Below, piece by piece: positions 7,098 through 14,746 of a DNA stretch of 25,314 bases. Position numbers and translations under genes: made by a program. The stretch covers positions 1 through 25,314 of the forward strand of contig JAKAGN010000001.1 of NCBI GenBank assembly GCA_021815525.1. Direction: 5' to 3'. Every line of letters begins with the position of its first letter. Positions within the stretch are counted from its first letter, which is position 1. Under the pieces are notes generated by a model. The model ran no database searches, was not told where the DNA came from, and worked only from the letters and a program-made list of their open reading frames with translations. The stretch is from Deltaproteobacteria bacterium (GTDB taxonomy: Bacteria > Desulfobacterota > Desulfobacteria > Desulfobacterales > Desulfatibacillaceae).

Positions 7098-8396
7098 ATG
7101 CCGAAACCCAGGGTCATTCTGCGCTCGTGCCCGGACTACGACGCGGCTTCCATCAAGGAAATCGTCCGGGAGTCGATGGCGGCGCTCGGAAAGAATCTCC
7201 GCCTGGACGGCAAGGTCTTCATGAAGCCCAACGTGGTTTCGGCCAACCGGGGCTACATCCACGATTCCTACACCAATCCCGCCGTGGTGGAGGCCGTGGC
7301 CTCGCTGGTGAAGGAGCACGGGCCGAGCCGCCTCACCATAGGAGAATCGGGCGGCTACGGCATACCCTCGCGGCTTTTCCTGAAGGAGGCCGGTTACTTC
7401 GAGCTGGGAAAAAGGGTCGGGGCCGAGGTCATCGACATCAACGAGCACGAGCTTATACGGGTGAGCCTGAAACGCGCGGCGTGGCACAAGGAGGCGCTGC
7501 TTTCGAGGCGCATGATGGAAGCCGACTGCAAGATATGGCTTCCGAAGCTCAAGTACCACATCTTCGCATCCATAACCTGCGCGTTAAAGCTCAACATCGG
7601 GATTTTGAGCCACAAGGAGCGGATGCTTTTTCACGATTACCGCATACACGAGAAGATCGTGGACCTCCTGGAGCCCGGCTACCCCGACCTTGTCGTGGCC
7701 GACGCGGTGGACATCACCTACGGCTTCGAGTCCGCACCCTACCCCGTGCGCCTGGGCGCCCTCCTCATAAGCGCCGATCCCCTGGCCCTGGACGCGGTGG
7801 CGGCCCACATCATGGGCTACCGGCCCGAGGACGTGAGGCACCTTAAAATCGCCGCCGATCGCGGCTACGGCGCCATAAGCCTCTCCGAAATAGACATCGC
7901 TGGCGACGCCGACCCGGATGAGCTGCGCGCGCGGCCCAAGGGCAAGCCAAGGCTCTTCCAGGTGCTCGGCGAGTTGGAAACCCCCATGAAATTCTTTGCG
8001 GGGCTTGCGGGCGATACCGGCGAAATGTGCGACGGAGGCTGCGAGGGCGCCTTGAAGGGCTGCCTGGGCACCATCGAAAAAAGGCGCCCCGGCTCCCTGG
8101 CCAAGGCCAAAAAAGGGGCCGTGGTGACCGGCGTATACAATGGAGACGTCGTCGCGCCCGACGGTCCCGTGCTTCTCATAGGGGACTGCACAAGGGTGAC
8201 CGGCCGTCTGGAAGCCAAATCCATCCACAGGGTCAAGGGCTGCCCGGTCGGGGCGAGGGATCTCTTCGTTAAGGTCCCCATGCTTTTCGGCCTGCCGAGC
8301 CCCATGCTGGATTTTCGGGACGCGTCGCTCTTCATCTTCCAGAGCGCGGCCAAGCAGGCGGCCAAGGCCAAAAACAGCCTGCGGCGGGAAAAATGA
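7098..8396 (+). CDS. DUF362 domain protein with C-terminal cysteine cluster
   Basis: A 432-aa protein of the DUF362 family, common in anaerobic bacteria and often linked to iron-sulfur chemistry; its reaction is not established. Family-like segments are FMKPNVVSAN (41-50), RLTIGESGGYG (78-88), a central KIWLPKLKYH (145-154) and the ISADPLALDAVAAHIMGY stretch (224-241). The C-terminal part carries Cys 311, 315, 322 (CDGGCEGALKGC), 364 (GDC) and 382 (KGCPVG), a possible metal or Fe-S site; no standard ferredoxin CxxCxxC motif is present. The ATG at 7098 has GAAGGG 8 bases ahead of it and begins at the family N-terminus; an in-frame ATG at 7050 lacks such a site. It appears to be a single-gene unit, followed by a hairpin at 8473. 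Confidence 0.82.
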   Translation: MPKPRVILRSCPDYDAASIKEIVRESMAALGKNLRLDGKVFMKPNVVSANRGYIHDSYTNPAVVEAVASLVKEHGPSRLTIGESGGYGIPSRLFLKEAGYFELGKRVGAEVIDINEHELIRVSLKRAAWHKEALLSRRMMEADCKIWLPKLKYHIFASITCALKLNIGILSHKERMLFHDYRIHEKIVDLLEPGYPDLVVADAVDITYGFESAPYPVRLGALLISADPLALDAVAAHIMGYRPEDVRHLKIAADRGYGAISLSEIDIAGDADPDELRARPKGKPRLFQVLGELETPMKFFAGLAGDTGEMCDGGCEGALKGCLGTIEKRRPGSLAKAKKGAVVTGVYNGDVVAPDGPVLLIGDCTRVTGRLEAKSIHRVKGCPVGARDLFVKVPMLFGLPSPMLDFRDASLFIFQSAAKQAAKAKNSLRREK

Positions 8397-8853
8397 ACGC
8401 GTCCCTTTGGCGGGAAGCAGGATGAGTATGGCTTGGGCCTGCATTCAAAAATATGGTTTATAAGGAAACGAACGGGGGAATACCTCTTCATGAAGGCCTT
8501 CCCCCGCCCTTCCCCCCTTCCCTTTTGAAACAGCTTCGATTTCAATTCGTCATGGCCTGGGCACTCAAGGGCCCAAGGCCGAAATTCCCCGTCAATACCG
8601 TAATCCGGACCTCCCCTTGTCAACTTCGCCGGCCGGCCGGATTTTCCGGCGCGCGGTGAAAATCACCACCTCCGGGTGAGACTTCCTTCAAGCCTCGAAA
8701 CTTTCCTTTCTTCCAGCGCCCCCAGAATCCCGAAAAAATGATTTCCGGGATATTCGCCGATTTTGGATCAATTATTGCAGTTGTTGCAATTGACCGGGTC
8801 AAAACCAAAGCCGTTTACAAGCTCATTTCCAATAAGGCTTCCGGGAGGCCGCC
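8397..8853. other. Intergenic region before the pilin-like gene
   Basis: This 457-bp stretch has no convincing gene; short open frames in it have no family features. It contains the 8473-8506 hairpin, a GGCCGGCCGG-rich patch near 8628-8650, alternating GGTGA/TCACC/GGTGA elements at 8655-8679, and a possible -35 box TTGACC at 8790-8795 with a weak TTTACA at 8814-8819. I looked for, and did not find, the GEMM-type cyclic dinucleotide riboswitch core sometimes found ahead of pilin genes in this group. Confidence 0.6.
8473..8506 (+). terminator. Hairpin downstream of the DUF362 gene
   Basis: CGGGGGAA (8473-8480) pairs with TTCCCCCG (8499-8506), with an inner 10-bp palindrome CTTCATGAAG (8486-8495). 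It lies 77 bases past the DUF362 stop. It lacks a clear T tract, so it is a plausible transcript-end structure rather than a textbook intrinsic terminator. Confidence 0.4.
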
Positions 8854-9234
8854 ATGAAAATGTTTCATGCCGATGGATCGGAGAGGGGCTTCACGCTGGT
8901 GGAACTCATGATCGTCATCGCCGTGATCGGCATCTTGGCGGCCATCGCCACCCCGTTTTTCTCCGCGTACAGGAAACGGGCCTACAACGCCATGGCCCTA
9001 GCTGACGCAGAGGCCGCCTTCAGGGCCTGCAACGCCTTTTTCGTGGATCATCCCGACGAAAACTTCGACCCCAACTCGGCCACGGCCAAAACCTACGGCT
9101 ACACCAAATCAAGCGCCATAGAAGTTTACGGGGGAGGCACCGTCACCTTCGCCGCCATCGCCACGAGGCACCCCAAGGGCGACCACTGGTACTACGTGAG
9201 CACCTGGGGCCAGACGCTTTCCATAGCCTTCTGA
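8854..9234 (+). CDS. Type IV pilin-like (prepilin) protein
   Basis: A 126-aa protein with a classic type III prepilin signal: a short hydrophilic leader ending in SERG, cleavage before Phe13, then FTLVELMIVIAVIGILAAIA with the conserved glutamate at position 5 of the mature chain (E17). The mature protein would be about 114 aa, small for a pilin. Only one cysteine (in RACNAF) is present, so the C-terminal disulfide loop of many pilins is absent. It is rich in aromatic residues (YGYTKS, HWYYVSTW). GGGAGG five bases upstream supports ATG 8854. No prepilin peptidase, ATPase or platform gene lies nearby, so it is an orphan major or minor pilin or pseudopilin. The prepilin assignment is firm; its role (pilus, secretion, DNA uptake) is not. 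Confidence 0.88.
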   Translation: MKMFHADGSERGFTLVELMIVIAVIGILAAIATPFFSAYRKRAYNAMALADAEAAFRACNAFFVDHPDENFDPNSATAKTYGYTKSSAIEVYGGGTVTFAAIATRHPKGDHWYYVSTWGQTLSIAF

Positions 9235-9315
9235 AAGGCGTCTCGGGCAAGGAGACGAAGTAACGACGCGGCCCAACCTTCTTCTCCGCCACGCGCGCCA
9301 TAGGGAGAACCTGAA

Positions 9316-9819
9316 ATGCCGGGCGAAATTCTGAAAAACGTCGTGAACCTTGTTTTCAACTTCGTAAGCGACGGCATCGAATCGGTCCGGAAGGACTACC
9401 GGGAAAAAGGCCCGGGCGCCGCGGCCTCCAACAGGTACTCCCTAATCCTTGGCGCGGCGCTGGTGCTGGCCGGCATCATGCTTTACTTCAACCTTGCGCC
9501 GGTCGTGGCCTATGACAAAGGCGCCAAGGGGCTTTTGGAGCTTCCCGAAGACCGGCTCAAGACCGCCATCGTGATGGACGGCGCTTTTGCGCGGCTCGGA
9601 GCCAGGGAGCTTGTTTTCAAGAAGCTCACCATAAGGGACGTAAGGCCCGAAAAGGAAAAAGGCGAGGACGTGAGCCTTGTGAGCTATGATCTTTCGATCG
9701 ACGCCAAGGGCTCCGGCCGCAGGTACGTAAAGGGTGAGATCAAGGTGGTCAAACGCGGCGGCGTCTGGTTCTTCTACAGCCAGCGGTTCGAGAAGTGGCT
9801 CCCGCTCATGCAGTCCTGA
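9316..9819 (+). CDS. Unrecognised single-pass membrane protein
   Basis: A 167-aa protein I do not recognise. Residues 1-41 are amphipathic and charged, one hydrophobic helix spans about 42-62 (YSLILGAALVLAGIMLYFNL), and about 105 residues follow that are probably exported. The C-terminal part reads as alternating strands (SYDLSIDAKGSGRRYVKGEI, then KVVKRGGVWFFYSQRF), like a small sandwich or NTF2-like domain, but this is only an impression. GGGAG at 9303-9307 lies 8 bases before ATG 9316. It follows the pilin-like gene by 81 bases in the same direction, so the two may be co-transcribed. No cysteines or catalytic motif are visible. Confidence 0.7.
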   Translation: MPGEILKNVVNLVFNFVSDGIESVRKDYREKGPGAAASNRYSLILGAALVLAGIMLYFNLAPVVAYDKGAKGLLELPEDRLKTAIVMDGAFARLGARELVFKKLTIRDVRPEKEKGEDVSLVSYDLSIDAKGSGRRYVKGEIKVVKRGGVWFFYSQRFEKWLPLMQS

Positions 9820-9875
9820 ATCTTCGCCGCCCCGCCGCACCCCTTCCCCTCCGAAACGCCCTACCCCGATCCGAT

Positions 9876-9945
9876 GCAATGCAGGCGTCACCCGGCCCTC
9901 GGCAATGCGCGCGTCACGATTCGTATTCAACAATTCGTATTCAAC
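9876..9945. repeat. Two sets of direct repeats upstream of kdp
   Basis: GCAATGCAGGCGTCAC (9876-9891) recurs as GCAATGCGCGCGTCAC (9902-9917), 14 of 16 bases identical and 26 bases apart. Right after it, ATTCGTATTCAACA (9919-9932) is followed directly by ATTCGTATTCAAC (9933-9945). Their position about 50 bases before a likely kdp promoter makes them candidate sites for KdpE or another activator. Binding is inferred. Confidence 0.5.
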
Positions 9946-9968
9946 CCCCTTTTTCTCGATGCACCGCC

Positions 9969-10000
9969 TTGATATTATCCTTATGCCGTCGGCATATATT
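9969..10000 (+). promoter_or_regulatory. Candidate kdp promoter with overlapping palindrome
   Basis: TTGATA (9969-9974) and a TATATT (9995-10000) or CATATA (9993-9998) box give spacers of 20 or 18 bases, a weak layout that would fit activator-dependent transcription. The 15-bp palindrome TATGCCGTCGGCATA (9982-9996; 7-bp arms, one central base) covers the spacer and touches the -10 region, as an operator would. Confidence 0.4.
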
Positions 10001-10043
10001 TTTTCCCCATCCTGATGCGTCACGTCTTATCCTTGTATCGTAA

Positions 10044-10083
10044 GGGCGGAGCGTTCCGGCGGGGCCGGAACATCCCCCCGCCC
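10044..10083 (+). promoter_or_regulatory. Two-tier hairpin in the kdp leader
   Basis: Outer arms GGGCGG (10044-10049) and CCGCCC (10078-10083) enclose inner arms GTTCCGGC (10053-10060) and GCCGGAAC (10064-10071) with a 3-base loop. It ends just before the purine-rich ribosome-binding region of the first small gene. It is far too small to be a ydaO (c-di-AMP) riboswitch, and has no T tract to act as a terminator. Confidence 0.4.
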
Positions 10084-10099
10084 AAAGGAAAGGTTCGCC

Positions 10100-10183
10100 A
10101 TGGCAGACTTGATTTTTCTCGCGGCGGGTGCGGCTTTTTTCATCCTCAGCGTCGGATTTTCCGGGCTTTTGTCGAGGCTCTGA
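10100..10183 (+). CDS. 27-aa membrane peptide upstream of kdpF
   Basis: ATG at 10100 opens a 27-codon frame, MADLIFLAAGAAFFILSVGF then SGLLSRL, ending TGA at 10181-10183. It is a single hydrophobic helix with a short polar, positively charged tail. GGAAAGG lies just upstream, and the strong AAAGGAGG site of kdpF begins at its stop codon, so translation of the two is probably linked. Similar short peptides occur ahead of kdpF in other Gram-negative kdp operons as I recall; no function is established. It might be an accessory KdpF-like peptide of the KdpFABC complex. It is too short for most gene finders. Confidence 0.6.
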   Translation: MADLIFLAAGAAFFILSVGFSGLLSRL

Positions 10184-10195
10184 AAGGAGGAAAAA

Positions 10196-10285
10196 ATGGA
10201 CTTTTTCCTGTGGGCCGGAGGAGCGCTGGCCGTTTTTCTCCTGGTCTATCTCGTAGCGGCCCTTCTCAAGCCGGAGTGGTTCTGA
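10196..10285 (+). CDS. kdpF: KdpF small stabilising subunit of the K+ pump
   Basis: A 29-aa peptide (MDFFLWAGGALAVFLLVYLV then AALLKPEWF) with the KdpF signature: one transmembrane helix and the YLxxALLxPExF-type ending. KdpF is a lipid-like peptide that stabilises KdpABC in the cytoplasmic membrane. A near-perfect Shine-Dalgarno AAAGGAGG (10183-10190) precedes the ATG. Its TGA shares one base with the kdpA ATG (TGATG), giving tight coupling. Length equals E. coli KdpF (29 aa). Confidence 0.9.
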   Translation: MDFFLWAGGALAVFLLVYLVAALLKPEWF

Positions 10286-12027
10286 TGAACTCGATAGCCG
10301 CCATAAAATTTCTTGTCTATTTCGCGCTGCTCACGATCCTGGCCGCGCCCCTGGGCGCTTACATGGCAAGGGTTTACGAGGGGGAGAACCGCCTTTCCAG
10401 GAAGATTCTGGGCCCCCTGGAGCGCTTCCTCTACAAGATCGCCGGGGTCCGCGAAGACTCGGACGGCTCCTGGAAAATCTACGCAAGGGATCTTCTGGTC
10501 TTCAACCTCCTGGGATTTTTCGCCGTATACGCCCTCCTGCGCCTCCAGGGCTCGCTCCCGCTCAATCCGGCCGGGTTCGGGGGCGTATCGCCGCGCCTGG
10601 CCTTCAACACCGCCGCAAGCTTCGTCACCAACACGAACTGGCAGGCCTACTCGGGCGAGGCGGTCATGAGCCAGCTTTCCCAGATGGCGGCCCTTGCGGT
10701 GCAGAACTTCCTCTCCGCGGGAAGCGGCATGGCCGTGGCCGCGGCCCTTTGCAGAAGCTTCGCCCGAAGTGAACGTGAGGGCATCGGCAGCTTCTGGGTG
10801 GACCTGGTGCGCGGCTCCATCTATATTCTTCTTCCCCTCTCGCTTGCCTTCTCGATTTTCCTGGTGTCCCAAGGCGTGGTGCAAACCTTTGAGGGAAGGG
10901 CCGAAGTATCCCTCATTTCGCCCCAGGCCGCCCCGGACGGCACGCCCCTCACCCGCGCATCGATAGCCCTGGGGCCGGTGGCCTCGCAGGTGGCGATAAA
11001 GCAGCTTGGGACCAACGGTGGGGGCTACTATAACGCCAACTCGGCCCATCCCTTCGAGAACCCCACCCCCCTTTCCAACTTCGCCGAGCTTCTGGCCATT
11101 CTCCTCATTCCCGCGGCCTTCTGCTTCACCTTCGGGAAGATGGTGAAGGCCCCCCGCCAGGGCCTTGTCCTTTTCTCCGTCATGATGGCGGTGATCCTTC
11201 CCCTGGTCTTCGTCTGCGCGGGCGCCGAGCTTTCGGGAAACCCGGCCTTGAGGGGCCTCGGGGTGGACCAGTCCGCCGGCGTCTTCCAGGGCGGAGGCAA
11301 CATGGAGGGAAAGGAACTCAGGTTCGGCGCGGCCGAAAGCGCCCTGTGGGCCGTGGCCACCACTGCCGCTTCCAACGGCTCCGTGAACTCCATGCACGAC
11401 AGCTTCACGCCAGTTGGCGGGCTCGTCCCCATGTGGCTCATCCAGCTGGGGGAGGTCATATTCGGCGGGGTCGGCTCGGGCCTTTACGGGATGATACTCC
11501 TTGCGGTAATCGCGGTTTTCATCGCGGGTCTCATGGTGGGCCGCACCCCGGAGTATCTCGGAAAAAAGCTTTCGGCCTTCGAGATGAAGGCAAGCTCCCT
11601 GGGGGTTCTCATCCCCCCGGCCCTTACCCTTCTGGGAACCGCCGCGGCCTGCGTGGCCGCCTCCGGCCATTCCACCGTGGCCAACCCCGGCCCCCACGGG
11701 TTTTCGGAGATTCTCTACGCCTACTCGTCCGCGGCCAACAACAACGGCTCGGCCTTCGCGGGGCTGGATGCCTCCAACCTCTTCCACACGGTGGGAACGG
11801 GCCTTTGCATGTTGGCCGGGCGCTTTTGGGTGATCGTGCCGGTCTTGGCCCTGGCCGGGGCCGTGGCGCGCAAGAAGATCGTTCCGGCCTCGGCCGGGAC
11901 CCTTCCCACCGACACCCCGCTCTTCGCGGTGCTCCTTCTGGGAACCGTGATCCTGGTGGGTGCCCTTACCTTCATTCCGGCCCTGGCCCTGGGTCCCATA
12001 GTGGAACATCTCATGCTTTTTCCATGA
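10285..12027 (+). CDS. kdpA: KdpA potassium-binding channel-like subunit
   Basis: A 580-aa membrane protein of the K+ transporter superfamily (E. coli KdpA 557 aa); it binds and selects K+ and passes it to KdpB. The start region LAAPLGAYMARVYEGE is typical. The four selectivity-filter-type loops are visible: FVTNTNWQAYSGE (113-125), QLGTNGGGYYNANSAHPFEN (240-259), TAASNGSVNSMHDSFTPVGG (360-379) and SSAANNNGSAFAG (481-493), each with the filter asparagine/glycine. The start ATG overlaps the kdpF stop. The frame is open further upstream but that sequence covers the leader and small genes, so ATG 10285 is the true start. The gene is intact and followed 24 bases later by kdpB. Confidence 0.97.
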   Translation: MNSIAAIKFLVYFALLTILAAPLGAYMARVYEGENRLSRKILGPLERFLYKIAGVREDSDGSWKIYARDLLVFNLLGFFAVYALLRLQGSLPLNPAGFGGVSPRLAFNTAASFVTNTNWQAYSGEAVMSQLSQMAALAVQNFLSAGSGMAVAAALCRSFARSEREGIGSFWVDLVRGSIYILLPLSLAFSIFLVSQGVVQTFEGRAEVSLISPQAAPDGTPLTRASIALGPVASQVAIKQLGTNGGGYYNANSAHPFENPTPLSNFAELLAILLIPAAFCFTFGKMVKAPRQGLVLFSVMMAVILPLVFVCAGAELSGNPALRGLGVDQSAGVFQGGGNMEGKELRFGAAESALWAVATTAASNGSVNSMHDSFTPVGGLVPMWLIQLGEVIFGGVGSGLYGMILLAVIAVFIAGLMVGRTPEYLGKKLSAFEMKASSLGVLIPPALTLLGTAAACVAASGHSTVANPGPHGFSEILYAYSSAANNNGSAFAGLDASNLFHTVGTGLCMLAGRFWVIVPVLALAGAVARKKIVPASAGTLPTDTPLFAVLLLGTVILVGALTFIPALALGPIVEHLMLFP

Positions 12028-12051
12028 GAGCCGGACAAGGAGCGCCATTCC

Positions 12052-14130
12052 ATGAACGACAGGAAAAAATCGAGGCGTCTTTTCGACAGAAGCATTGCTT
12101 ACGGGGCGGCGGTTGAGTCGTTCAGGAAGCTCGATCCACGCACGGTGGCCAGAAACCCGGTCATGTTCGTGGTGGAGGCGGGCTCGATCTTCACCACGGC
12201 CCTTTTTTTCCACGCCCTTTTTTCGGGAAGGGGGGAGGCCCCGGCGGGCTTCATCCTTGCGGTCTCCCTGTGGCTGTGGTTCACCGTGCTTTTTTCCAAC
12301 TTCGCCGAGGCCCTTGCCGAGGGCCGGGGAAAGGCCCAGGCCGAAAACCTCCGAAAGACCAGGAAGGAGGTCACCGCGCGCCGCCTCCTGCAGCCCGGCT
12401 ACGACGCAAGCCTCACCGAGGAGGTCCCTTCGGCCCATCTCAGGAAGGGCGACGTGGTGGCGGTCGAGGCCGGAGAGATAATCCCCGGCGACGGCGAGGT
12501 GATCGGAGGAGTGGCCTCGGTGGACGAAAGCGCCATCACCGGCGAAAGCGCGCCCGTGATACGGGAAAGCGGCGGCGACAGAAGCTCCGTGACCGGCGGA
12601 ACCCGGGTGCTCTCGGACAGGCTCGTGATACGCATTGTGGCCGAGGCGGGCGAAACCTTCCTGGACCGCATGATCGCAATGGTGGAGGGCGCCAAGAGGA
12701 GAAAGACGCCCAATGAAATAGCCTTGGAGATTCTCCTTGCCGGGCTCACCATAATTTTCATACTGGCCGTTGCCACCCTTTATCCCTTTTCGGTTTACGC
12801 GGTGGAAGCCTCCGGCAAGGGAAGCCCCGTGACCCTCACCGTCCTGGCCGCGCTTGCGGTGTGCCTCATCCCCACCACCATAGGCGGGCTCCTCTCGGCC
12901 GTGGGCATCGCCGGCATGGACCGGCTGGTAGGAGCCAACGTCCTGGCCACCTCCGGCCGCGCGGTGGAGGCCGCCGGCGACGTGGACGTCCTGCTCCTGG
13001 ACAAGACCGGCACCATCACGCTGGGAAACCGCCAAGCCGTGGGCTTCATCCCCGCCCCGGGGATTCCCGAAAGGCGGCTGGCGGAGGCGGCCCAGCTTTC
13101 CTCGCTTGCCGACGAGACCCCCGAGGGGCGCAGCATCGTGGTCCTCGCCAAGGAGCGCTTCGGGCTAAGGGGCCGCGAGCTTGCCGAGATTTCGGCATCC
13201 TTCGTGCCTTTTTCCGCCGAAACCCGCATGAGCGGAGTGGACGCCGGGGGAAAACGCATCAGGAAGGGCGCGGTTGACGCGGTGGAGCGCTTCGTCAGGC
13301 AGGGCGGAGGGCGTATCTCCAAGGAAGTGCGGGAAGCGGTGGACGAACTGGCCCGCCAGGGCGCGACGCCGCTTCTGGTCGCCGAGGAGGCAACGGTGCT
13401 GGGCATCGTCCACCTTAAGGACATCGTGAAGGGCGGCATCAGGGAGCGCTTCGCGGCCATGCGCCGGATGGGGATAAAGACCATAATGATCACTGGCGAC
13501 AACCCCCTTACCGCCGCCGCCATAGCAGCCGAGGCGGGGGTGGACGACTTCCTGGCCGAGGCCACGCCCGAGCGCAAGCTGACCCTCATCCGCGACTACC
13601 AGGCTAGGGGGCACATGGTGGCCATGACCGGGGACGGCACCAACGACGCCCCGGCCCTGGCCCAGGCGGACGTGGCCGTGGCCATGAACTCGGGCACCCA
13701 GGCGGCCAAGGAGGCCGGGAACATGGTGGACCTCGACTCCAACCCCACCAAGCTTCTGGAGGTGGTGGAGATCGGCAAGCAGATGCTGATGACCCGCGGG
13801 GCCCTCACCACCTTTTCCATAGCCAACGACGTTTCCAAGTACTTCGCAATCATTCCCGCGGCCTTCGCGTCCACCTACCCGGCCCTTGGCGCGCTCAACA
13901 TCATGGGGCTTTCCTCGCCGGCGAGCGCGGTGCTTTCGGCGGTCATCGTAAACGCCCTCATGATCGTGGCCTTAATCCCCCTGGCCTTAAAGGGGATCAG
14001 GCCCAGGAGCGCGCCGGCCGGGGTTCTCCTGCGCCGCAACATCCTTGTCTACGGCGCAGGAGGGCTCCTTTTCCCGTTTCCCTTCATAAAGCTTGTGGAC
14101 ATGCTCCTAAGCCTCGCGGGGGTAAAATGA
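12052..14130 (+). CDS. kdpB: KdpB P-type ATPase subunit
   Basis: A 692-aa P-type ATPase (E. coli KdpB 682 aa) that hydrolyses ATP to drive K+ uptake. The actuator-domain TGES is at 163-166; its serine corresponds to the residue phosphorylated for inhibition in E. coli KdpB. The phosphorylation motif DKTGTIT begins at D317, PTTIGGLLSA marks the membrane proline segment, and MITGDNPLTA and MTGDGTNDAPALAQADVAVA form the hinge. NDVSKYFAIIPA carries the helix-5 Asp and Lys that KdpB uses in coupling. AAGGAG 9 bases before ATG 12052 supports the start. The stop overlaps kdpC by four bases (ATGA). All key residues are present. Confidence 0.98.
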   Translation: MNDRKKSRRLFDRSIAYGAAVESFRKLDPRTVARNPVMFVVEAGSIFTTALFFHALFSGRGEAPAGFILAVSLWLWFTVLFSNFAEALAEGRGKAQAENLRKTRKEVTARRLLQPGYDASLTEEVPSAHLRKGDVVAVEAGEIIPGDGEVIGGVASVDESAITGESAPVIRESGGDRSSVTGGTRVLSDRLVIRIVAEAGETFLDRMIAMVEGAKRRKTPNEIALEILLAGLTIIFILAVATLYPFSVYAVEASGKGSPVTLTVLAALAVCLIPTTIGGLLSAVGIAGMDRLVGANVLATSGRAVEAAGDVDVLLLDKTGTITLGNRQAVGFIPAPGIPERRLAEAAQLSSLADETPEGRSIVVLAKERFGLRGRELAEISASFVPFSAETRMSGVDAGGKRIRKGAVDAVERFVRQGGGRISKEVREAVDELARQGATPLLVAEEATVLGIVHLKDIVKGGIRERFAAMRRMGIKTIMITGDNPLTAAAIAAEAGVDDFLAEATPERKLTLIRDYQARGHMVAMTGDGTNDAPALAQADVAVAMNSGTQAAKEAGNMVDLDSNPTKLLEVVEIGKQMLMTRGALTTFSIANDVSKYFAIIPAAFASTYPALGALNIMGLSSPASAVLSAVIVNALMIVALIPLALKGIRPRSAPAGVLLRRNILVYGAGGLLFPFPFIKLVDMLLSLAGVK

Positions 14131-14711
14131 AAACGCATAGCGCCCTTCGTCCCGCCATCGTGCTTTTGGCAGCGTTCTCCCTTCTCCTGGGTTTTGGCTA
14201 CCCGGCGCTGGTTACGGGAGCGGCCCAGGCCCTGTTTCCATTTCAGGCGAACGGGAGTATCATCAAGCTAGGGGGAAGGGCCGTGGGCTCGGCGCTTCTG
14301 GGGGAGAATTTTTCGGGCCCGGGCTGGTTCCGATCGCGCCCCTCCGCCACCACGCCTTACCCTTACAACGCGGAGGCCTCGGCCGCATCGAACCTCGGGC
14401 CGTCCAACCCCGCCTTGAGAAAAGCCGCGGACGCCCGGGCGGAAAGGCTCCGCGCCGAAAACCCCGAAAGCACTGGGCCCGTTCCGGCGGACCTCGTGAC
14501 GGCCTCGGCCTCGGGTCTCGACCCCCACATCTCGCCGGCCGCGGCCCTGTACCAGGTGGAACGGGTGGCCAGGGAGCGCAAGCTTCCGCCGGAAACGGTC
14601 CGGCGGCTCGTTCTTTCCTCCGTCGAAGGCCGCACCCTGGGAATCCTGGGCGAGCCGCGGGTGAACGTCCTTGAGCTCAACCTGGCCCTTTCGCGGATAA
14701 GCCCAATATAG
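14127..14711 (+). CDS. kdpC: KdpC subunit of the K+ pump
   Basis: A 194-aa protein (E. coli KdpC 190 aa) with one N-terminal membrane helix (residues about 9-31) and an exported domain that assists KdpA/KdpB. Family landmarks are GYPALVTGAAQALFP, GSALLGENFSGPGWFRSRPS, the SNLGPSNPAL loop and the C-terminal VNVLELNLAL. The ATG overlaps the kdpB stop by four bases. It ends 35 bases before kdpD. Confidence 0.96.
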   Translation: MKTHSALRPAIVLLAAFSLLLGFGYPALVTGAAQALFPFQANGSIIKLGGRAVGSALLGENFSGPGWFRSRPSATTPYPYNAEASAASNLGPSNPALRKAADARAERLRAENPESTGPVPADLVTASASGLDPHISPAAALYQVERVARERKLPPETVRRLVLSSVEGRTLGILGEPRVNVLELNLALSRISPI

Positions 14712-14746
14712 GCCGGCCACGGAAAGACGCACTGAGGGCGCCTGTC

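Noticed and set aside
8397..8853. Possible GEMM cyclic dinucleotide riboswitch ahead of the pilin-like gene
   Set aside because: The conserved GEMM core and tetraloop-receptor sequences are not visible; only ordinary short hairpins are.
9442..10023. 193-codon minus-strand frame over the 167-aa gene and kdp upstream region
   Set aside because: It overlaps a plus-strand gene with a good ribosome-binding site and membrane helix, and covers the repeat-rich regulatory region; no recognisable protein features.
9820..10099. Possible ydaO (c-di-AMP) riboswitch ahead of kdp
   Set aside because: The only clear structure is a 40-base hairpin, much smaller than ydaO and without its conserved blocks.
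10246..13035. A very long minus-strand open frame opposite kdpA/kdpB
   Set aside because: It is antisense to two intact, clearly recognisable genes, is rich in Gly, His and Arg, and shows no domain. This is the usual by-product of GC-rich codon bias.
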